A stretch of DNA of 64,000 nucleotides, taken from assembly GCF_004001065.1 (NCBI RefSeq), contig NZ_BIML01000008.1, forward strand, positions 62,001-126,000, in the 5' to 3' direction. The stretch is from Paenibacillus xylaniclasticus (GTDB taxonomy: Bacteria > Bacillota > Bacilli > Paenibacillales > Paenibacillaceae). This document shows, piece by piece, positions 1-7,640 of this stretch. Numbering within the stretch: the first letter of the stretch is position 1; each line of letters opens with the position of its first letter. Under the pieces are notes generated by a model, which saw only the letters and a list, made by a program, of their open reading frames with translations, did no database searches and was not told the origin of the DNA. A program made the position numbers and the translations under genes.

Positions 1-62
1 TAATGGATGAGACGGCGAACCATAGTGACAACGGTTTGGACAACGTAATCACGCTCCTTCAT
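1..62 (-). CDS. Possible 5' end of a leftward gene, cut by the window edge
   Basis: An open frame on the minus strand begins at an ATG at 62 (or in frame at 77) and runs off the left edge after about 20 codons. It starts MKERDYVVQTVVTMVRRLIH. No clear Shine-Dalgarno site precedes either start and too little is visible to name a family. The short open stretch could be chance. It would be divergent from the SASP gene. Confidence 0.25.
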   Translation of the reverse strand, partial: MKERDYVVQTVVTMVRRLIH

Positions 63-76
63 AGATGGTTGAATCA

Positions 77-108
77 TGAATGTAATTTTGCTGTGGGAAA
101 GCATATAT
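77..108 (+). promoter_or_regulatory. Possible sigma-G promoter of the SASP gene
   Basis: TGAATG at 77-82 and CATATAT at 102-108 resemble the forespore sigma-G elements (TGAATA and CATACTA). The 19-base spacer is slightly long. Placement about 80 bases before a SASP gene fits the known forespore control of that family. Assignment is by eye. Confidence 0.4.
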
Positions 109-186
109 ATTCGAGACCCGTGCCATAATAACTTTGCAAGCTTGCAACCCATTACATCGTGCAGAGGATGAAAGGAGATTTTCTTT

Positions 187-411
187 ATGGCAAGCCAATC
201 CCGCAGCAGCAACCAACTGGTGGTACCACAAGCAAGCCAAGCTCTGGCACAATTGAAAATGGAGGCGGCGCAATCCCTCGGCGTACAAATTCCAGCTGAC
301 GGTTACTATGGCAATGTCTCCACTCGCGACGCAGGCTCGCTTGGCGGTTACATTACGAAAAAATTGGTGCAAATTGCTGAGCAGCAGCTGTCCGGCGGAC
401 AATATCGCTAA
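187..411 (+). CDS. Alpha/beta-type small acid-soluble spore protein
   Basis: This 74-residue protein coats and protects DNA inside the dormant spore and is degraded by the Gpr protease at germination. The two family signatures are visible: an N-terminal helix with ALAQLKMEAAQSLGV (about residues 18-32) and the C-terminal GGYITKKLVQIAEQQL (about 53-68). Length is typical for the family. The ATG follows AAAGGAG with good spacing, and a hairpin terminator follows the stop. A possible sigma-G promoter lies upstream, so expression is expected in the forespore. Which of the several Ssp paralogues this is cannot be told from sequence alone. Confidence 0.95.
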   Translation: MASQSRSSNQLVVPQASQALAQLKMEAAQSLGVQIPADGYYGNVSTRDAGSLGGYITKKLVQIAEQQLSGGQYR

Positions 412-433
412 CGTTTAATTATACACATGCGAG

Positions 434-463
434 AAGCTCAGGGGCAACCCCTTGAGCTTTTTC
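434..463 (+). terminator. Terminator after the SASP gene
   Basis: AAGCTCA-GGGG pairs with CCCC-T-TGAGCTT around a short CAA loop and leads into a T-rich tail. Confidence 0.75.
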
Positions 464-528
464 GCTGTCGGTCTAATCAGACATCAGACTAATTAATTGT
501 GAAGAAAAAAAGGCCCCGCGTCAATACG

Positions 529-1515
529 TCAGTACGTATTCATGCGGAGCCGTTTCTCAAGCCGCTTGTCGCTCAGCCAGCCGACATATGAGCCTACCGT
601 TTTAAAATCTTTATCCATCATGAGAACCGCAACGAACGGGTATTGTTTGCGGTGCCGGTAGCGGACGTCGCTCCATCTGACCTCATAGCCCCAGGAATGC
701 TCTTTGACGTCGGCGCAGGCGAAAGAGGTGATATACAAGAACGATGCGATCGATGGGTCGTTCTTCGATTTCTCGACGGCTGGATGGGAGGAGCAGTTGA
801 CCTGATGGAGCCATCGGAGATGGTTGCTTCGCAAATCTCCGATCACGAAGCTGCCGTCCTTCTTCTTCTTCACAACGTTCCAGTCATGAAGCGAAATCGT
901 CGGAATGAGCCAATACTTGTCGCCCTCGTTTTTAAGTTTATCGAGCGATTCCACCAACGCCTTCTGCCGAAAATGAACGGTTGTACGCCACACATAATAT
1001 ACAGCGAGTACCCCATATAGAAGTGGAAAGACGATCGCTGGATTGACGAGACCGAACGCCCATACGGAGATGGCAATTACGTGAGAAGTAAAGATGACCG
1101 GGTCGAAGATGTGGATAATGTTCCAAGAAATCCACTTATTCGAGAACGGCTTTATCGCTTGCGTTCCGTATGCGTTGAACAGATCGGTTATGACGTGAAC
1201 GCAGACGGAAAGCAGCACCCACCCGATCAAATGCAGCCAAGGAAGCGAGCCTCGATAGAAGAGCTGCAGCACGATGGAAATAAGCGCGGTCCAGACGACA
1301 ATGGCCGGGATAGAATGAGACGCCCCTCGATGGTTCCGAATATACGATGCATTGCCTTTGAAGCGGAACAGTGTATCAAAGTCAGGAGCCTGCGAGCCGA
1401 TGACCGTTCCAATCAGCACTGCAGTATGCACCGTACTATTGCCAGCAATAACCGGGTCAACAGCTGCTAGGCCGCCCAGTCCAAGGCCGATAACGAGATG
1501 CGTTCCCGTATCCAA
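529..1515 (-). CDS. yfhP: Membrane-bound metal-dependent hydrolase, YdjM/YfhP type
   Basis: This 328-residue integral membrane protein belongs to the DUF457 (YdjM/YfhP) family annotated as metal-dependent hydrolases. The N-terminal GTHLVIGLGLGG, the PDFDTLFR element (about residues 45-52) and the NHRGASHS box (about 62-69) supply conserved His and Asp residues that probably bind metal. Several membrane helices follow up to about residue 175. The soluble C-terminal half, longer than in YdjM, resembles YfhP, whose B. subtilis homologue is linked to control of protein secretion and biofilm genes. The start is a TTG preceded by GAAAGGGG. The biochemical substrate is not known. Confidence 0.75.
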   Translation of the reverse strand: MDTGTHLVIGLGLGGLAAVDPVIAGNSTVHTAVLIGTVIGSQAPDFDTLFRFKGNASYIRNHRGASHSIPAIVVWTALISIVLQLFYRGSLPWLHLIGWVLLSVCVHVITDLFNAYGTQAIKPFSNKWISWNIIHIFDPVIFTSHVIAISVWAFGLVNPAIVFPLLYGVLAVYYVWRTTVHFRQKALVESLDKLKNEGDKYWLIPTISLHDWNVVKKKKDGSFVIGDLRSNHLRWLHQVNCSSHPAVEKSKNDPSIASFLYITSFACADVKEHSWGYEVRWSDVRYRHRKQYPFVAVLMMDKDFKTVGSYVGWLSDKRLEKRLRMNTY

Positions 1516-1629
1516 GTCGGGATTCCCCTTTCGTTATGATATAATGTGGACGTTGTACCGTTAGTGTCGGTCGACCTGCGCAATATCATACCCGGAAGAT
1601 GAAATCGTTCGCCGAAAGGAATATGAGCC

Positions 1630-1932
1630 GTGTACATATGTTTTGCGGAATACCGGATATTACCGGAATTTAGGGATTCGTATCTAACATTATCCAATGA
1701 GCTTGTCCGGACATCATCGGATGCTCTTATTGTATATGAAGGAACCGACCAGCCCAATCTGTTCGTTGAGCTTTGGTCGGCTGATTGTGAAGAAGCGGCT
1801 GAGCGGATCAAAAGAGAACGCTGCAGCGAGCGCTCTCCATGGCGGCAGGTTGATAACTGGGTACAGGGGGGAAGGGCGAAAGTTCATGTCTGGACGTTCC
1901 GCCCGGCTGTACCTGTCATCTCGCGCCATTAA
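1630..1932 (+). CDS. Conserved hypothetical protein, 100 aa
   Basis: The frame opens with GTG at 1630 behind AAAGGA, giving MYICFAEYRI. The protein alternates beta and helical segments and ends in VHVWTF, which resembles ferredoxin-like (NIPSNAP/Dabb-type) small proteins, but no catalytic motif is visible and no function is assigned. It lies divergent from the yfhP-like gene and convergent with gerQ. Its TAA stop overlaps the TAA of gerQ on the other strand within the single tetranucleotide TTAA at 1929-1932, so no terminator separates the two genes. Confidence 0.65.
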   Translation: MYICFAEYRILPEFRDSYLTLSNELVRTSSDALIVYEGTDQPNLFVELWSADCEEAAERIKRERCSERSPWRQVDNWVQGGRAKVHVWTFRPAVPVISRH

Positions 1933-2546
1933 TAGCTTGATGTCAACAGAGGCTCTCTCTGTGTCTGCGTCATTGGCGTTGCCTGCGTTACCTTGCCGCC
2001 AGCGAACGGATACTCGTAGTTGATCGGCCCGTCGAACGTTACGTAGTCCAGATTTAGCATGAGCAGCAAGTAACGCATGCCCGTAGCAGGATCGCTAATA
2101 ATAATATGGTCGCGGCCAGCAGCTTCGATGACACCTTTGAAAATTTTGGCGTTCCATTCTCTGTTGTTCTCGTATGTCATGTAGAACGTACCAACCTTGC
2201 CGCGGTTCAGGCGCAAAATGTTCTCGATATAGGACTCCTCGGATGCCGGAGTTGGAATGTTCGTTCCTATTGGCGTAACACCGGAGCCGCTCGCGACAAG
2301 CGGAGGCATTGCTGTTACTCCAGGCATAGCGGGCAGTCCAGGCATTGCTGGCAATCCAGTCACAGTAGGCATCATCATTGGCATACCGCCCATCGGAATT
2401 GAAGCGTTCATCGTCGTTGTTGTCGGAGCGGATACGCTGGCGCCGGCAACCGGAAATGGACTTGCGGCGCTGAAGCCGTATGAGTAGCCGTAACCGCCTT
2501 GGGACGCTGGACTGACAGCCGGTTTGTGACCGTAACCGTTAGACAT
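1929..2546 (-). CDS. gerQ: Spore coat protein GerQ
   Basis: GerQ is an inner-coat protein that holds the cortex-lytic enzyme CwlJ in the spore and is cross-linked by transglutaminase. The 205-residue protein has a low-complexity first half rich in Gly, Tyr, Pro and Met, including a short LPAMPG repeat (about residues 64-76), and a conserved C-terminal domain from about residue 104 (EESYIENILRLNRGKVGTFY) to about 185. One lysine (K8) lies in the N-terminal tail where B. subtilis GerQ is cross-linked. It sits directly downstream of cwlJ, as in B. subtilis, so the pair is likely one mother-cell operon. Confidence 0.92.
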   Translation of the reverse strand: MSNGYGHKPAVSPASQGGYGYSYGFSAASPFPVAGASVSAPTTTTMNASIPMGGMPMMMPTVTGLPAMPGLPAMPGVTAMPPLVASGSGVTPIGTNIPTPASEESYIENILRLNRGKVGTFYMTYENNREWNAKIFKGVIEAAGRDHIIISDPATGMRYLLLMLNLDYVTFDGPINYEYPFAGGKVTQATPMTQTQREPLLTSSY

Positions 2547-2586
2547 GTTGTGATTCCTCGCTTTTCCTAAGTAATATTAGCCTTGC

Positions 2587-3009
2587 TTAATAAACGGATG
2601 GACAATCTTGACTCGAAGGAGCGAAGAAGCAGTGGGCTTTGAAGCGGCCTGTATTCCGTTGGTTGTACCAAGTACCCGGGCAACCGCCCGCCGGACGGAA
2701 AAACCAGAGCGCATTCGAAGCGGGATGCTGACGCTCGCCGTTAATAATGCGTTTTGCAAGATTAACTTCGCTCTCACGTGCCTTCTGGTAAAAGTAACTC
2801 TTTTGCGTCGCCTCGAAGCCGCCGGGCGATTGATATACCATCTGCGGGATCGAGCGAATATTTTTGAAGTCCAGACAGTTGCCGCGTACGCGGTTCACGC
2901 CAACGTTGCCTACCATCAGCATACCAAGATCTCCTTCACCTTCCGCCTCCGCTCGCATAAGGCGGGCAAGCATTCTAATATGCTCGGTGCTTGCTTTGAT
3001 GACCGCCAT
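2587..3009 (-). CDS. cwlJ: Cell wall hydrolase CwlJ
   Basis: This 140-residue SleB-family enzyme degrades spore cortex peptidoglycan during germination, in particular in response to calcium dipicolinate. The hydrolase_2 fold is recognisable from AEAEGEGDLGMLMVGNVGVNRV (about residues 20-41, with the probable catalytic Glu), through SPGGFEAT, to NPASNALWFF-type sequence and the C-terminal RFKAHCFF. There is no signal peptide, as expected for a mother-cell coat enzyme. It is followed after 40 bases by gerQ, which encodes its localisation partner. The AAGGAG upstream is about 15 bases from the ATG, a loose spacing. Confidence 0.93.
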   Translation of the reverse strand: MAVIKASTEHIRMLARLMRAEAEGEGDLGMLMVGNVGVNRVRGNCLDFKNIRSIPQMVYQSPGGFEATQKSYFYQKARESEVNLAKRIINGERQHPASNALWFFRPAGGCPGTWYNQRNTGRFKAHCFFAPSSQDCPSVY

Positions 3010-3266
3010 GTCGTTAATCGCTCACTCCTTCTGGGCTTTCAACTACATTCCCATCGTATGCGCGGCAGGCGGAATGGTGACTATGGGCAGGAGTTTATGT
3101 TGAATGGACTCCTGCGAGTTCGACAAATCGTCATGGGATGGTGTCAAATTGATGAACAGCAGGTGCGAACATTGTCAATGCTAGTATTTTTCTGTATGAT
3201 TAGTACGATTCGATCAGGTATGCCGTCTGTCGGCTGCCTGCTGCAATGGAACGGGAGGCTTTTTGT

Positions 3267-4127
3267 GTGTGGAAAGATTGGATAGAGCTAACGAAGCCGG
3301 GACTATTGCGGCTTAACGTAGTTGCTGCCTTCGGGGGCTTCTGGGTCGCTTCCAAATGGAGCTTCGACTGGTGGAAGCTGCTCTTTATGTTGATTGGGAC
3401 AACGCTGGTCATGGCTAGCGCTTGCGTGATCAATAACTACTGGGACCGCGAGCTGGACAAGAAGATGACCCGTACGCAGGAACGCGCGCTGCCTAGCGGA
3501 AGACTGAACCCAGGTGCGGTGCTCACTTACGGGATCGTACTCGGTGTCGTCGGCGTGACCGTATTGTTTACGCTCGTCAATACGATTTGCGGCATTTTGG
3601 GGCTTATCGGATTATTCACTTATATCGTCATCTATACGATGTGGCTCAAGAGAACGTCGACGTGGAGTACGTCGATCGGGGGCATCTCCGGGGCGATGCC
3701 GCCTGTTATCGGCTATTGTGCGGTAACGGAGACGGTTGATGCCGGAGCATGGATTTTGTTCGCTTGGCTGTTCCTGTGGCAGCCTGCGCACTTCTGGTCG
3801 CTGGCGATTCGCCGCGTCGAGGAGTACCGCGCGGCAGGCTTTCCGCTGCTACCGGTAGTAAAAGGAATCGAGCGCACGAAGCTGCAGATGATTCCCTATA
3901 TTGCATTGCTTATCCCGACAGGCATACTGCTCTATACTTACGATCACGTCGGATATGTATTCCTCATTCTGTCGACGCTGCTGAGCGCTGGCTGGCTCGT
4001 TCAGACACTCATGGGATTTCGCGCTCGGAATGTGGACAAGTGGGCAAAAATTAATTTTTTGATTTCCGTTAATTATTTGATGATTATTTTTATCGTAATG
4101 ATGGCGGATACCACGCACGTATCCTAA
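3267..4127 (+). CDS. ctaB: Protoheme IX farnesyltransferase (heme O synthase)
   Basis: CtaB transfers a farnesyl group to heme B to give heme O, the precursor of heme A for cytochrome oxidases. The UbiA-family signature is clear: NNYWDRELDKKMTRTQERALPSG (about residues 50-73), carrying the Asp-rich prenyl-diphosphate site, with about eight or nine hydrophobic segments. The GTG at 3267 is preferred because GGGAGG lies eight bases before it; an ATG at 3246 is in frame but lacks a site. A Sco-type copper chaperone follows after 25 bases, so the pair probably serves oxidase assembly. The partner ctaA lies about 13.6 kb away instead of adjacent. Confidence 0.93.
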   Translation: MWKDWIELTKPGLLRLNVVAAFGGFWVASKWSFDWWKLLFMLIGTTLVMASACVINNYWDRELDKKMTRTQERALPSGRLNPGAVLTYGIVLGVVGVTVLFTLVNTICGILGLIGLFTYIVIYTMWLKRTSTWSTSIGGISGAMPPVIGYCAVTETVDAGAWILFAWLFLWQPAHFWSLAIRRVEEYRAAGFPLLPVVKGIERTKLQMIPYIALLIPTGILLYTYDHVGYVFLILSTLLSAGWLVQTLMGFRARNVDKWAKINFLISVNYLMIIFIVMMADTTHVS

Positions 4128-4152
4128 TTCAAGGTGTGGAGGAGAGCGGACG

Positions 4153-4785
4153 ATGCAGTTTTTGTTGAAACATTCTTTCAAGTTGGCTGTATCAGCATTG
4201 GTTGTCTTAATGGGGATTTATTTGTATTTAACGTATGGCGGTTCTTCGGACGGCTCGCAGAAGCTGCCGGTTATGTATTCAGCGCCTGATTTCACGATGA
4301 CCGATGCGATTAGCGGCGAGGACGTCAAATTTTCCAACTCGAATGGCAAGGTTCGACTCGTATATTTCTACTGGGCTAACTGTCCGGACGTATGCCCGCC
4401 GACAACGCAGCTTATGTCGCAAGTACAGGACAAGCTGCAGGCTGACGGGAAGTTCGGAACCGACGTCGAGTTCTACTCGATCACATTCGATCCGGAGCGG
4501 GACACGCCTGAGGCGATTAAGAAGTACTCGGAGAAGTTCCATGCCGATTACAGCGGCTGGAAGTTTCTGCGGGGCGAGGAGCAATCGACTGCCAAGCTTG
4601 TGACGCAGTTCAACGATATGTTCGTCGTTAAGGATCCCGAGACGAATGAGTACGCCCATCTTGATCTGATTGTGCTCGTCGACCGAGAAGGCAATGTGCG
4701 CAAATATATTGAAGGCAACCATGACGGCACGCCTACGACTGCAGACACCATAATGAAAGATATTCGTTCCGCGCTTAAATCATAA
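4153..4785 (+). CDS. Sco1/SenC-family copper chaperone
   Basis: Sco proteins deliver copper to the CuA centre of cytochrome c oxidase subunit II on the outer face of the membrane. The protein has one N-terminal membrane anchor (about residues 10-28) and a thioredoxin fold carrying the metal site: CPDVC (C77 and C81) and the distant His in YAHLDL (H169). The 210-residue length is typical. The ATG follows GGAGGAG, and the gene directly follows ctaB. The B. subtilis counterpart would be YpmQ. Confidence 0.92.
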   Translation: MQFLLKHSFKLAVSALVVLMGIYLYLTYGGSSDGSQKLPVMYSAPDFTMTDAISGEDVKFSNSNGKVRLVYFYWANCPDVCPPTTQLMSQVQDKLQADGKFGTDVEFYSITFDPERDTPEAIKKYSEKFHADYSGWKFLRGEEQSTAKLVTQFNDMFVVKDPETNEYAHLDLIVLVDREGNVRKYIEGNHDGTPTTADTIMKDIRSALKS

Positions 4786-4815
4786 TCACATCCATGATGA
4801 ATGGAACAACGTTAT

Positions 4816-4863
4816 CCGCTGTACATTATGATCGCCATAGGCATCATAATGCAGCGGTTTTTT
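4816..4863. terminator. Bidirectional terminator between the Sco and Toprim genes
   Basis: CCGCTG plus CATTATGAT pairs with ATCATAATG plus CAGCGG around a ten-base loop, with TTTTTT following on the plus strand. The genes on each side converge here. Confidence 0.85.
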
Positions 4864-4897
4864 CATGTTACGTGAGATTACGATTACGCCGCCAAGG

Positions 4898-5269
4898 CTA
4901 ATCGAAGTCTTCTTTATTGAATGGGACGGAGCTTGGATCTGGATAGACGATGTAGTCTTCAAGCCCTGCCTTCTCGAGTTGCTCGATTAAGTAGTCCTCC
5001 GGCGTGCTCTCGACTCCGGGATAGCCGCGGCGGGTGTACAGATGCTCGGCGTCGGGGAACAAGTCGCGGAGCAGCCCGCGGATGCGGCGTCCGGATGAAT
5101 CGTTATCCATAAACAAATACGGCTGCCGATCGCCTACCTGCTTACGCAGCATCTCTAATTGCGCGCTGCCTGGTGTTCCATATGTACAATAAACGGGGAC
5201 GTCCGGCTGAAGAACGCGGCGCAGCCGGCTGCGGTCGTTCTTGCCTTCAACGATAATTGCAATATCCAT
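4898..5269 (-). CDS. Small Toprim-domain protein
   Basis: This 123-residue protein is essentially a lone Toprim domain, the Mg-binding fold shared by primases, topoisomerases and RNase M5. The acidic residues are present: E8 in IIVEGKNDR and the D55-x-D57 pair in LFMDNDSSGRR. There is no fused primase or zinc domain, so a role in nucleic acid cleavage or phosphotransfer is inference only. It resembles B. subtilis YusF-type proteins. It is followed by a shared terminator with the convergent Sco gene. Confidence 0.8.
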   Translation of the reverse strand: MDIAIIVEGKNDRSRLRRVLQPDVPVYCTYGTPGSAQLEMLRKQVGDRQPYLFMDNDSSGRRIRGLLRDLFPDAEHLYTRRGYPGVESTPEDYLIEQLEKAGLEDYIVYPDPSSVPFNKEDFD

Positions 5270-5395
5270 AGCGGCTTCACCTCACCTATATTGTATCCAC
5301 CTCGGCCTTATTATGCTAGCGTCAGAAGATCGGGGTAAAGGGGAACAAAGCAAGGCTGGCTGCTTACGTAAGTGATCGTCCTGATCTAGTCCAAA

Positions 5396-5422
5396 CAGTC
5401 CGCTGCTTGACGCAGCGGACTG
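5396..5422. terminator. Hairpin downstream of the YjcZ-type gene
   Basis: A perfect 11-bp stem (CAGTCCGCTGC with GCAGCGGACTG, loop TTGA-like) lies about 20 bases past the stop of the small minus-strand gene. The T-run is weak on either strand. Confidence 0.55.
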
Positions 5423-5439
5423 TTGATGGATGGTTGTGA

Positions 5440-5562
5440 TTACCAGAAACAGCCGGAGAACACAATCACAAGGAGAATGAACAGTACGAGAATTACGCCT
5501 GTGGATGTCCAGAGACCGCCGACATGTCCGCCGCAGCCTTTTACAGGATCAGCATAGCTCAT
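5440..5562 (-). CDS. YjcZ-family tiny sporulation membrane peptide
   Basis: A 40-codon frame encodes MSYADPVKGCGGHVGGLWTS followed by one hydrophobic helix (TGVILVLFILLVIVF) and the ending SGCFW. This arrangement of a short Gly/Cys-rich head, a single membrane span and an aromatic end is typical of the YjcZ/SscA class of small sporulation proteins. AAAGGGGTGA lies upstream at a good distance from the ATG. The function of the class is mostly unknown; some members help spore assembly and germination. Confidence 0.8.
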   Translation of the reverse strand: MSYADPVKGCGGHVGGLWTSTGVILVLFILLVIVFSGCFW

Positions 5563-5672
5563 TTATATTGTCACCCCTTTACTGTTCATGGAGGTCACGT
5601 GTACCGTCGTGACGACTGCCATTCCGTGATACGTTGTAGTGTATGTAAGGAAAGAGGGGGCGACTTGTGCAT

Positions 5673-6965
5673 CTACCTAGAAGACGAAAAATGGGTTGTC
5701 GTAGAGATGCGGCGCGGACCATGGAATGGCAGTATCGCTGCAGCTGCCATGAGTGCGACGAATGCAAGGAAGTAGGGCGAGACGCTGTCACGAAGGACGC
5801 CGGCGGCCATCGGTCCGATGAATGCACCGATTGAATAAGCGATCGAGAGAAGAGAGAACGTCTGCCCGTAGCGCTCGCCGGCACTTAGGTCAATGAGCAG
5901 CGTTGGGAGCGCCGGTAATATGATCCCCTTTGCCATTCCAAGCATGAACAGCATTGAAGCAAGCGGAAGCGGCAGTCCAATCGCAAGGAAGAAATAGAGT
6001 ATTGCCAGCATAACCGCTCCCCATAGCGTCCGCATGTAAGGAGAGAAGCGGTTCAAGAACAACATGCTAAGCGTCACGAGTGCGCCGAAGCTGACGACGG
6101 AGAATAAAATGCCTGTCGTCATGATCGAGGTCCCGTTGTGGGCATCCGCCATGAGAGGCAGCTCGAATGACAGAATGCCTTGCGCACAGCTCGTTGCTAT
6201 CGGCAGGACATAGACGGCCCAAGGCAGCGCCCGTCCTTGCGGCCGTTGTGCTGCGGATTGGCCGGGCAGCAGCTTTGATTTACCGCCTCCGCTGGGGTGA
6301 TGATGGGCGTCAAGCGGGGGACGTCCGGCTGATTGCTCGAGTGTGGTGTCGTCAGGAGCAGCAGTGGGCATACCGACGGTCATTGATTGCGTCTCGCTGT
6401 TCTTCATAGGAGGGGTGGCATCGCGCTCATGAATAAAGAATAGTGCACAGATCGCCGTCGTAATGAGAAGCCAGCCGAGATACTCGAATGCGCGGGTGAA
6501 GCCGATCTGAGCGACGAGCAAAGCGCCGGCTGCCGGCGAGAAGACGGAGGCGAACGTATGGACCAGCCCATTGCCGGCCATCAGCTTGCCCTGCTTAATC
6601 CGGTCCGTCGTAATTCGCGCCAGCAGCGACATACAAGCAGGAGACAGGAAGGCGAGCACGAACCCGCTGACGGAGCGGAGTGCGAGCAGCTGCCACGGAT
6701 TAACGACCTGCGCTTGAAGAAGAAGAATAATTCCGGCGCATAGAAGGCTTAGGACGATGAACAGCCGGCTTCCGAACCGGTCGACGCCGATTCCGGCGAT
6801 CAGATTGCCAGGCAGATGGGTGATGGAGTAGATGCCCATCATAAGACCGATGAATGACGGAGCGGCGCCAAGGGAGACAGCGAATGGAGTCAGAATCGGA
6901 TACTGGGCATGCAGATCAAAAAAAGCGATGAACAGAAACAAATAAAGCCACACGGCTGTCTTCAC
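5673..6965 (-). CDS. Major facilitator superfamily transporter
   Basis: The 430-residue protein has about twelve membrane helices in two halves. The cytoplasmic A-motif-like segment GIGVDRFGSRLFI (about residues 58-70) and a second-half equivalent mark an MFS permease. The central loop (about 180-245) is long, hydrophilic and unusual in carrying AHHHPSGGGKSK, a His/Gly-rich run that might bind metal. The substrate cannot be told; drug/proton antiport is a common role of this subfamily. The start is a GTG with AAGGAGG eight bases upstream. It is a single gene between the YjcZ-type peptide and a divergent operon. Confidence 0.85.
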   Translation of the reverse strand: MKTAVWLYLFLFIAFFDLHAQYPILTPFAVSLGAAPSFIGLMMGIYSITHLPGNLIAGIGVDRFGSRLFIVLSLLCAGIILLLQAQVVNPWQLLALRSVSGFVLAFLSPACMSLLARITTDRIKQGKLMAGNGLVHTFASVFSPAAGALLVAQIGFTRAFEYLGWLLITTAICALFFIHERDATPPMKNSETQSMTVGMPTAAPDDTTLEQSAGRPPLDAHHHPSGGGKSKLLPGQSAAQRPQGRALPWAVYVLPIATSCAQGILSFELPLMADAHNGTSIMTTGILFSVVSFGALVTLSMLFLNRFSPYMRTLWGAVMLAILYFFLAIGLPLPLASMLFMLGMAKGIILPALPTLLIDLSAGERYGQTFSLLSIAYSIGAFIGPMAAGVLRDSVSPYFLAFVALMAAAAILPFHGPRRISTTTHFSSSR

Positions 6966-7152
6966 ACGTTTGTCCTCCTTCAGTATGCTTGCGTATGATC
7001 GCTTAATAATAACTTGTACGCGCCGAGGGGACGGGTTATGCCGCTTGTGTCAGACTCGTGCGTTTACCAGCGGCCTATCGTCGGGTATAATGATTAATAG
7101 ATTTTTGTAATGAATGCATAGGCAAGGTATAATAAGGGGGATCAACCGTACA

Positions 7153-7599
7153 ATGCTGCTTATGAATTTCAACTATGATAGTGAAACATGGCAAACCTTT
7201 CTTCAGGACAATTGGCTCGTCCTTGCGCTTGCACTCGTTGCTTTATTCATCGTTATCCGCATTGTGAAGACATTTGTGAAATGGGCGCTCGTTGCCGTGA
7301 TCGTCATTGGTGTCGTCACTTATAGCGGTTATACGCTGGATGACGTGAAATCGCTGGGCACGAAAGTAACGGAGAGCGTTAAGCAAGAAGCGATTGCCGC
7401 TATGGCTGGCGAAGCGAAGGACGCGACTTACACCGCGAACAGCGACGGTTCATTCACGGTGAAGACAAGCAATCTCGAGCTGACGGGCAAGCCGGGAGAC
7501 GCTGAGGTTGAAGTGAAATTCCGCGGGGCAAAGATTGGCTCGCTTAAGATTGATGATGCAATTCGTACGCTGATTGACACGGCGAAGAGCAACAGTTAG
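7153..7599 (+). CDS. Hypothetical membrane-anchored protein
   Basis: The likely start is the ATG at 7153 (MLLMNFNYDSETW), about 12 bases after AAGGGGG; an upstream in-frame ATG at 7114 lacks a site. The 148-residue protein has two closely spaced membrane helices (about residues 19-55) followed by a hydrophilic, beta-rich domain (about 70-148). No family is recognised. It lies 41 bases before the transglutaminase gene, with which it is probably co-transcribed, so an envelope role is inferred. Confidence 0.65.
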   Translation: MLLMNFNYDSETWQTFLQDNWLVLALALVALFIVIRIVKTFVKWALVAVIVIGVVTYSGYTLDDVKSLGTKVTESVKQEAIAAMAGEAKDATYTANSDGSFTVKTSNLELTGKPGDAEVEVKFRGAKIGSLKIDDAIRTLIDTAKSNS

Positions 7600-7640
7600 G
7601 CCGATTCCGCTCATCCAGGTATTCGAAAGGAGCGGATCAT

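Noticed and set aside
3246-3266. ATG 3246 as start of ctaB
   Set aside because: No ribosome site precedes it, while GGGAGG is correctly placed for GTG 3267.
2608-3285. Plus-strand frame of 225 codons opposite cwlJ
   Set aside because: It has no motif or ribosome site and overlaps ctaB; cwlJ on the other strand is well supported.
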